Assembly: GCA_023395515.1 (NCBI GenBank)
Contig: JAEWZB010000061.1
Span: 1-16,101 of the forward strand
Source: Bacillota bacterium
GTDB lineage: Bacteria > Bacillota > Syntrophomonadia > Syntrophomonadales > Syntrophomonadaceae
Direction: 5' to 3'
Length of the DNA: 16,101 nucleotides
The notes beneath the pieces are model-generated. The model saw only the letters and a list, made by a program, of their open reading frames with translations, had not been told where the DNA came from and ran no database searches. Shown here in pieces: positions 6,217 through 13,330 of the stretch. Every line of letters begins with the position of its first letter. Within the stretch, counting starts at the first letter, position 1. Position numbers and translations under genes: made by a program.

Positions 6217-6702
6217 TTATATTTCTTTTATCAATATAGCTTCTTCTTTAAAATTATCAATCTTGTCAACGTCTATCCATGGTATTTCCCCAGTTCTTAA
6301 TTTGTAGAACCTAACAATGCTTCCAAATTCATCGTGAGAAATGACTAAATGAAATTTCTGTGATGGGAAATTAATTTTCAATTGCTGTTCCCAAATTTCT
6401 ATTAATCTCAGCGCTACTCTTAATGATTGGTTTGGATTTTCTTCTAACTCAGCAAAAATATCGCTCAAATGAATATGATTATGGGTGGCTTCAAATTGAG
6501 TTTTATCATTTATAACATTATTAGGGGTAAATTTTTCGGGTAAGTCATGCAAACAGTCTTCTAATACCAGTAAGATACATTCATCCCACTCAATGATTTT
6601 AGGAAAAAATAAATCTAAAAATTTTGATGTTATCAAGCCATTAAACTTTTTTTCATTCTCTATTTCATTAATTAATCTTTCCATTTTTTTATTTTTTTTC
6701 AT
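6217..6702 (-). CDS. putative immunity protein of the RHS toxin tip
   Basis: A 161-residue acidic, cytoplasmic protein with no signal peptide or membrane segment, starting MKKNKKMERLINEIENE and ending EEAILIKEI. I do not recognise a named family. Its position argues for an immunity protein: it starts 11 bp after the RHS stop codon, is read in the same direction, and lies before the orphan RHS end, the usual order of tip, immunity gene, old tip. Its ribosome binding site AGGAG overlaps the RHS stop codon (TAGGAG), so translation of toxin and antidote is probably coupled. In this model it would bind the RHS tip inside the producing cell and its kin. An unrelated small cargo protein is the alternative. 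Confidence 0.75.
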   Translation of the reverse strand: MKKNKKMERLINEIENEKKFNGLITSKFLDLFFPKIIEWDECILLVLEDCLHDLPEKFTPNNVINDKTQFEATHNHIHLSDIFAELEENPNQSLRVALRLIEIWEQQLKINFPSQKFHLVISHDEFGSIVRFYKLRTGEIPWIDVDKIDNFKEEAILIKEI

Positions 6703-6713
6703 AATGATATCTC

Positions 6714-9700
6714 CTATGGTATTTTAATTCCTTTTTCACCCAAATATTGTTCTAAACCCACATTCAGTTTTTTTACAAAATCAGCATTATTTAAGTTTGA
6801 GTTTACTGATTTGGGAGCTATATTCCCATTTTTATCCACAAACAACTGCTTTTGAGAATCAAATAAATACTTTGTTCCATTAGCATCCTGATAATGAATT
6901 TGCCCAGGTCTTTGTCCGGGATTAGGATTTTCTACATCTATTCTAGATTGACTTCCTTTTTGTTTCCAGATAGTTTTACTTGTAACTTGGGTTCCTTTTG
7001 ACCCAAACATAGACTCAACCTTATCCGTACCTTTAGCCGCCTTCTCCAAAGCTTCAGTAATAACTTTGCTGGCAGGCTTGGCTACTTTTACGCAGGCTTT
7101 CCCCGGTTTAAATAACATTCCTGCAAATTCCAGAAGACTAGGATCATCCCAATCAACTGTCATAAACTTAACTGCTTTTATTATAAAATCACTAGCAGTA
7201 CCACTAGCACTCTCGAATCTTTGTTCCCATTTTTGGTTTTCTTTTTCTATTTCTTTTTTTAACCACCACGAATGGTAGTCAGGATAGATGTTTTGTTGGG
7301 ATAATCCGCTTGGGTCTATGTATTTTTGCGGATTATTCAGTACATATATATAGCGATTTCTGGTTTGGTCATTTTCCGTATCCCCTAAATATTTATCTTC
7401 TTGCGTGAAACGCCCTGCCTCTGGATTATAGTATCTGTTTCTCAGGTAGTAATGACCTGTAAATGAGTCGTATTGTTCTCCTGCATATTTAAAGGGATTA
7501 GCCATGGTTTCTTTTTGTTCCGTTATATTGCCAAAGGCGTCATACCGGTATTGGTTATTTATTTCTCCGGTGCTTCCTATTAAGTGGGTTATGTCTCCAT
7601 GCCCGTTTACCATGTAGTAGCTATACCCTTGTGCTTCTACCTCCTGAGCAATCAGTGCTTTTCCTCTTATATATCTGGCAGTAGTTTGCTCATTGGCATT
7701 AGTGGCTGTTATTATGTTTTCTAAGGCATATATATAGTCATTTCTGGTTCCATTTATGTTGGACGCCGTTCTTATCCCCCAAGGATTATATTCGTTGGCC
7801 ATCCATTGTCCGTCAGGCTTAGTAGTTTCTATTAGCTGATTGAATCCGTCATATTTATAGCTGGTTATGGCTCCATTGTTGTTTTCACTTATGAGATTAC
7901 CGTTATTATCGTATATATAAGCGGTAGTTCCGTTATTGTCTGAGCTTTGCGTTATTCTGTTTCGATTGTCATAAGCATATCTAACTCCATTACCTGCAAG
8001 TCGGTTGCCCACTTTATCATAGTTGAAAAAGTCGTTGCCTTTTCCCGGCTCTATAGTTGATGATAGCCGATTCAGTTTATCATAAGTATAAACATGACTC
8101 CCGCCGCCTTCTGTTTTCCTTATTACATTGCCGTTATTATCGTAGGTATAACTATTTTCCCCTACAATTCCCAGCGGAGTCTGTTGCCGGATGTTAGTTA
8201 TCCGCTGGTCTCTATCATAAGTGTAGCTGATGGAACTGTTATTGCCATATGTAACTGAGCTGGTTGTATCATTCGGATTATAGCTATATGCGGCAATGAG
8301 CATCCCTTCATCATATACCTGAGTTAACCTTCCGGCTTGATCATAAGTATAGGAAGCTGTCTTTCCGGTCTTATCGGTAATGCCGGTGATTTTTCCTTCT
8401 TTATTATACTGATAGGCTAAAACATTTTGCCCATTGTGAACAACTGCTTGTATATAACCGGCCGGAGTATATTCAAATAGATCGTATCCATATTGGTTAA
8501 CTCCTCCTAGCAGTTGTCCATGTTCATTATAAAAGTATCTATCAGTTTGATTTTGTAATTGAGCATGACGCATTATTAAGTTGTGGTCTTGATTGTATTG
8601 ATATGTAACTATTTCCCCGTTTCTTTGGCTTTCCCGTTTAAGCCTCCCTTCCTGATCATATTTATATAGTGTACTTTGTCCTTCTGTATCAATTATTTCT
8701 TTAAGTAAATTCTGATTGTTGTATTTGTACTGGGTAACATTATTATTAGCATCATGGTATTTAGTTAGATTGCCTACATAATCGTATTCGTAGCGAGTTT
8801 GCTGAGTTAGGGCATTGGTAACTTTAAGCGGCTGCCCTTGGCGGTTTCTTTGATATGTAGTAGTATGGCTTTCTCCATCCACATGGGTAATAAGATTGTC
8901 ATATGCATCATAAGTGAATACACTGCTGTATTTCCCGTTTTTTTGTGATTCCGGTGTAGCAATACTTATACATCTTCCGCCTAAATCATAGGTATATTCT
9001 ACCCCATATCTTCCGGTATCAGTGCCGGAACTTTGATAGCCATTACCGTCTATAATCTTAATCAGGTTTCCATTTAAATCATATATGTTTCTTTGAATAA
9101 CTTTTCCTAAAGGATCTTTGATTTCAACCAGCCTATTCATCACATCATACACATATTCTGTGCCGGTATTATTTTCAGGCAATATATTGTGGGTAATATT
9201 ACCTACTTCGTCATAACTCCAACGATAAACTGCATTCTCTTCATTCGTTAGACTTATTAGACGATTATATTCATCATAGGCATATTGTTTCATATACCCA
9301 TTGGAATATATAACCTTAAGTAGATTACCGGCTTTATCATACTGATACCTTGTGACTCTAATGGCTGACTGAGAATCTAAATCTAAACTGCCATTAAGAA
9401 ATTCGGGCAGGAATTTCTTTGGCTCTTCAGGAATCAGCACAGTGCTTCGATTATCAATTAACCAATTTTTAAGGTAATCCAAATCGGAAGTATTTATTAC
9501 ACCATCATCATCAATATCGAATTTATGGTTGTATTCAGGAGTCCCTTTTTCAATTCCTTTTAATAGTGCAGTTATAGTAAAATCATCAATTTCAACTTTG
9601 CTATTATTGTTCATATCCGGCTGTTGCACTATTAATGTTTTACCAAAGCCTTGCGTGAATTTGCATCGCTCTCCATTGCCATTAATATAGGAAGAATCAG

Positions 9701-12700
9701 GGTCAATAAGAATATATCCAGTACCACTTATTCCTTCTTTTGCTTTTATACGGATTTTAGCTATGGTAGTACGTTCATTATATACTTCTGTTGAGCCGGT
9801 AATAGAAATATTACTTTCAGAAATAGAATAAGTTACCCCTTCATTAAGCGGTTCTATCGCAACTATTTCTAATACATCAGAGTTATAGATAAGGCCGATT
9901 AAGAGTTCTGTAGAATAGGTATCAGGTTCGATTTCCAGCTTACACTCGTATTCATTGCCAAGATAAACTACTGTTCGGTCTAAAGTAACCAATAAAGCTT
10001 CTTTCTGAATATAGAATTGGTCTTTAATTACTTCTTTTCTATGCTCAACCACTCTATCAGCCAGGTCATATGTTAATTCGTCTACGTATCCTTCCGGGCT
10101 GGTTATTCTAGTAATATTGCCATTTTTATCCCTGCCAAAAGTAGTTTTTGCTATTACTTCTCCGGAATTGGCTCCATCCAAGGAGGAACCATCTAATATA
10201 ACCCATTGTTCAATTAAATTACCTGAGCGGTCATATTTATAACCTGAAGTTACGTATTTTTCGTGATCTATTTTTGTTTTTTCCTGAATTATTTGGCCAA
10301 GACCATCATATTCATAAGATTTCCCAGCACCTTCGGAATCTGATACAGTCGTTATTTTACCATTTTGGTTATAGGTATAATTGAGAGCATACCATGAACC
10401 AGGTTCTCCATTTTCCAAAACGTAATCAGCAGAATGACTTTCTTCTAAAATTCTCCCGGTAAGGCTGTAATTATATTTTTCTATTTTATAATAAACTTTT
10501 CCATTTTCCATTTTCATAGGTGTTCTGCGTTCAGTTAACCAGCCTGCCAGGTTATATTTGTTGATAATTCCATACCTGGTTGTGTCATTAGAACCGCTCA
10601 AATATCCTTTTGCATCAATATCCTTAATAATTCTCCCCATAGAATCGTAGACTAAGCGGCGAACTATATTGCCATCAGGAGCTTTAACCTCTACTAATCT
10701 ATCTAATTGATCATAAACATATTCTACTCCCGAACCATTATCGGTCTGCTCATTGTAATTGTTGGCATCGATATATTTTATTAAATTGCCGGCAGCATCA
10801 TATTTAATACGTGATTGTTGCCCGGAAGGGTTGATTGTTTTAATTAGTTGATGGTTACTGTCATATTCATAGCCAAATCCTATTCCGTCATCATTACTTG
10901 AATTGTAGTAATTAGGATTGATTTGTTTAGTTTTATTTCCCCATTGATCATATTTTACGGCACTAACCGCTCCCATAGGATCAGTAGTTTTAAGCAAAAG
11001 ATCCAGGGCATCATATTCATAACTATATCCTGCTCCATCATCTACAGCACTATTGTATTGTTCAGGTTTTATAAGTTTAATCGGATTTCCGCGGGGATCA
11101 TATTTGGTTCGAGTTATATTGCCAGATGGATCAATTATTTTTTCAACATCATCATTATGGTTATATATCAGGGTTGTTGTACCATAAGCTGTAGTTGCAG
11201 CAGTAACTCTATTCAAATTGTCATAATTATAAGTTATACTATTTCCTTCCGGTTCAATTACTTTGGTAGGCTTATTATGTCCGGCATATTCGTAAACAGT
11301 AGTATTTAAATCCCCATCTTTTATGCTGGTAACACGTCCATAATTATCATAGGTATATTCTTTAATTGCCTCTGTAGCTTGGTCTATCTTAGTAATTATT
11401 TTGGTAACATTGTGATTGGCATCATATTCATAGATTATAGTACTTGTATCTGGATTCACTATTTTTATCAGATTATTATTATCGTCATAGTAATATTGTG
11501 TTTTATAATTAAAAGGTGCTGCAGATGTCTGCTCCAGTAAATTACCTTTTTCATCATAAATATATGTGGTAACATTGCCTTTTCTATCTCGTATACTGTT
11601 TTTATTGCCCCATTCATCGTAGGTATAGGCTTCATACGTACCGTCATTAAATATTTTCTTAGTTATGTAAAGCTGATCATTATATTCATATCTAACATTA
11701 GAATTCCCATCTATAACTTGGGTTCTAGTGTCTTCAATAGAATCATATTCATACTTGAATTCAAGAAGATTTTCGTTTTCATCATATTGTTTTAGAATCC
11801 TTCCAAAGTCATCATATACATTGCTCACAAAATTTCTGTTATTTTCATCTATAACAGCAGTCAGGCCGTATGCATTATATTCGTATTTTAATAAACCGCC
11901 ATTCGGTTTTCTAACTTGAACAAGATTTCCTTGCCCATCATAATCATAATGAATATTTCTATTCCCAGAATCAGTTATAGTTTTTATCCGGCCATTTTCT
12001 GTAGTAAAGGTTAAACTTTGCCCGCCTGCACCTACAATTTTTTTCAAATGATTGGAGTAGTCATATTCCAGGTTAATATTATTGCCATTTTGATCACTTA
12101 TGGCTAGCAGCTTGCCATTGTTGCCATAAATATATTTTTCTTTACTTTGCAATTTAAGCTCATATTGAGAATCATTAACTTTGGTTAACTGATCAAAAAC
12201 TGTCTCTGGTGTTGAATATTTCCCATTGCCATCAGGCTTAAATATTACTATATGCCCATCGGGATATACTATAGTTACTTCTCCAGACCCTTTAATAGTT
12301 AAAGAAGTGTCATAATTAGTTCCCCACCCCTTTCCCATAGAACCTGAAGTATTATGAGCCAGAGAGTTATAGTAACGGGTAATTTCCAAAGCCATTCCTA
12401 AATCTGATACACTAAGGTCTGTTTCTGTCAAATAGTAATTACCAGTTACAGCATTAACCGGATCACCTATCTTTTCACAATTATTATTAGGGGCATCACC
12501 TAAGTTTAATTTGGAAATAGCTTTTTGGTAAACTAAGCCGCGGTAATTCTGACGGAAATGATATTCTGCCGGTTTGCTTATCCTACCAGAATAATATCCT
12601 ATATGTATTTCCTTTATTTGTATGTTAGGGGTGTACACTTCCCGCTGTTGAATAGTGCCTTCATAAACTCCTACCCAAACATTAATCTCTTTACGTCCGC

Positions 12701-13304
12701 CACCCGCTATAGGTATTACTTGAGTTCCCCCATCTTGATAAGCACGTACTCTGTCAATCCACCCTTTATATCCATCTTCATCAATATAAATTCTTGGATG
12801 GTCATTAGTATTATCCCAGGAATAAGTAATTTCGACTATATTTCCTGCTGCATCATATATAACGGTAGCAGTGTTAGAACGTTCTTCACTAAAAAAACGG
12901 GGATCATTAATAGTCTCCCAGGTTCCTAAATCAACTTCCCGGGTAACTACTTCACTTCGTGTTAAGTTTAATGTGCCGCTTAAACCATTAGCTTGATGAT
13001 AATATGTAGCAGGAGGTTCATTATCACCGGTAGAAACCTCCAGCTCATTTATATCCTGACCTTCTTCAGGATATTTTAAGACTTGTTCGACTGCCCCTTC
13101 CTGGCTTAAAATTCCTTCATAAGTGCCATCATCAAAATAAATCTGCCTTGTAAACTGGTTTAGGTCATTGTCACGGTAATCGGTGATTATTTTGCTATTA
13201 GGGTTAGCAGCTAAGGCTTGGGATTGTAACCCCAATACACTCATTAAAACTAATAATATTGTAATTATATATAAAAGGTTTATTTTTTCTTTAAGTGTTT
13301 TCAT
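6714..13304 (-). CDS. secreted RHS/YD-repeat polymorphic toxin with internal cohesin and dockerin
   Basis: A 2196-residue protein. Residues 1-32 form a Sec signal peptide (cleavage after ALA); about 275-360 is a DUF6531-like segment (GDPVNAVTGNYY); about 400-1095 and 1315-1905 are YD repeats forming the RHS shell, including units at an almost exact 50-residue period near 750-900. Residues 1098-1228 are cohesin-like and 1229-1284 a dockerin, inserted in the shell. The RHS core end finishes at DPSGL (1997-2001). The tip (2002-2196) is variable and toxin-like, with RIDVENPNPGQRPGQIHYQ at 2121-2139 and KYLFD after it. Secreted RHS proteins of Gram-positive bacteria (WapA type) act against neighbours by contact. 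The activity of this tip is not identified; a nuclease is a guess. ATG 13304 follows GGAGAGGGG by 10 nt and lies 26 bp after the GLUG gene, so the two form an operon with the downstream small gene. About 32 codons before the tip are duplicated in the orphan copy. Confidence 0.95.
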   Translation of the reverse strand: MKTLKEKINLLYIITILLVLMSVLGLQSQALAANPNSKIITDYRDNDLNQFTRQIYFDDGTYEGILSQEGAVEQVLKYPEEGQDINELEVSTGDNEPPATYYHQANGLSGTLNLTRSEVVTREVDLGTWETINDPRFFSEERSNTATVIYDAAGNIVEITYSWDNTNDHPRIYIDEDGYKGWIDRVRAYQDGGTQVIPIAGGGRKEINVWVGVYEGTIQQREVYTPNIQIKEIHIGYYSGRISKPAEYHFRQNYRGLVYQKAISKLNLGDAPNNNCEKIGDPVNAVTGNYYLTETDLSVSDLGMALEITRYYNSLAHNTSGSMGKGWGTNYDTSLTIKGSGEVTIVYPDGHIVIFKPDGNGKYSTPETVFDQLTKVNDSQYELKLQSKEKYIYGNNGKLLAISDQNGNNINLEYDYSNHLKKIVGAGGQSLTFTTENGRIKTITDSGNRNIHYDYDGQGNLVQVRKPNGGLLKYEYNAYGLTAVIDENNRNFVSNVYDDFGRILKQYDENENLLEFKYEYDSIEDTRTQVIDGNSNVRYEYNDQLYITKKIFNDGTYEAYTYDEWGNKNSIRDRKGNVTTYIYDEKGNLLEQTSAAPFNYKTQYYYDDNNNLIKIVNPDTSTIIYEYDANHNVTKIITKIDQATEAIKEYTYDNYGRVTSIKDGDLNTTVYEYAGHNKPTKVIEPEGNSITYNYDNLNRVTAATTAYGTTTLIYNHNDDVEKIIDPSGNITRTKYDPRGNPIKLIKPEQYNSAVDDGAGYSYEYDALDLLLKTTDPMGAVSAVKYDQWGNKTKQINPNYYNSSNDDGIGFGYEYDSNHQLIKTINPSGQQSRIKYDAAGNLIKYIDANNYNEQTDNGSGVEYVYDQLDRLVEVKAPDGNIVRRLVYDSMGRIIKDIDAKGYLSGSNDTTRYGIINKYNLAGWLTERRTPMKMENGKVYYKIEKYNYSLTGRILEESHSADYVLENGEPGSWYALNYTYNQNGKITTVSDSEGAGKSYEYDGLGQIIQEKTKIDHEKYVTSGYKYDRSGNLIEQWVILDGSSLDGANSGEVIAKTTFGRDKNGNITRITSPEGYVDELTYDLADRVVEHRKEVIKDQFYIQKEALLVTLDRTVVYLGNEYECKLEIEPDTYSTELLIGLIYNSDVLEIVAIEPLNEGVTYSISESNISITGSTEVYNERTTIAKIRIKAKEGISGTGYILIDPDSSYINGNGERCKFTQGFGKTLIVQQPDMNNNSKVEIDDFTITALLKGIEKGTPEYNHKFDIDDDGVINTSDLDYLKNWLIDNRSTVLIPEEPKKFLPEFLNGSLDLDSQSAIRVTRYQYDKAGNLLKVIYSNGYMKQYAYDEYNRLISLTNEENAVYRWSYDEVGNITHNILPENNTGTEYVYDVMNRLVEIKDPLGKVIQRNIYDLNGNLIKIIDGNGYQSSGTDTGRYGVEYTYDLGGRCISIATPESQKNGKYSSVFTYDAYDNLITHVDGESHTTTYQRNRQGQPLKVTNALTQQTRYEYDYVGNLTKYHDANNNVTQYKYNNQNLLKEIIDTEGQSTLYKYDQEGRLKRESQRNGEIVTYQYNQDHNLIMRHAQLQNQTDRYFYNEHGQLLGGVNQYGYDLFEYTPAGYIQAVVHNGQNVLAYQYNKEGKITGITDKTGKTASYTYDQAGRLTQVYDEGMLIAAYSYNPNDTTSSVTYGNNSSISYTYDRDQRITNIRQQTPLGIVGENSYTYDNNGNVIRKTEGGGSHVYTYDKLNRLSSTIEPGKGNDFFNYDKVGNRLAGNGVRYAYDNRNRITQSSDNNGTTAYIYDNNGNLISENNNGAITSYKYDGFNQLIETTKPDGQWMANEYNPWGIRTASNINGTRNDYIYALENIITATNANEQTTARYIRGKALIAQEVEAQGYSYYMVNGHGDITHLIGSTGEINNQYRYDAFGNITEQKETMANPFKYAGEQYDSFTGHYYLRNRYYNPEAGRFTQEDKYLGDTENDQTRNRYIYVLNNPQKYIDPSGLSQQNIYPDYHSWWLKKEIEKENQKWEQRFESASGTASDFIIKAVKFMTVDWDDPSLLEFAGMLFKPGKACVKVAKPASKVITEALEKAAKGTDKVESMFGSKGTQVTSKTIWKQKGSQSRIDVENPNPGQRPGQIHYQDANGTKYLFDSQKQLFVDKNGNIAPKSVNSNLNNADFVKKLNVGLEQYLGEKGIKIP
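7286..7474 (-). repeat. intact copy of the duplicated RHS core end
   Basis: Partner of the orphan copy at 5947-6135. It encodes the end of the RHS core and the first tip residues. Similarity falls off on the tip side within a few codons (PDYHSWWLKKEIEKE here, PDWSWWLEEEIQEAE in the orphan). Confidence 0.9.
9453..10013 (-). other. cohesin-like plus type I dockerin module inside the RHS shell
   Basis: RHS residues 1098-1284. The cohesin-like part has the typical layout: a strand-rich start (VYLGNEYECKLEI), the LIYNSDVLEIVAI strand pair, and TIAKIRIKAK. The dockerin has two calcium loops of 12 residues: D1230, N1232, N1234, D1241, then D1263, D1265, D1267, D1274, each followed by a helix. Loop 2 carries TS at the positions 10 and 11 that set cohesin choice. 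YD repeats resume at RVTRYQYDKAGN, so the module sits within an otherwise continuous shell. The dockerin is clear; the cohesin call rests on fold-level similarity. Confidence 0.75.
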
Positions 13305-13330
13305 TTCTTATTTACCCCTCTCCACTATTT

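Noticed and set aside
7066..12929. Plus-strand frames within the RHS gene (7066-7278, 10923-11309, 11728-11919, 12558-12929).
   Set aside because: All are antisense to YD repeats, with repetitive Ser/Tyr/Ile-rich peptides caused by the repeat's own base pattern.
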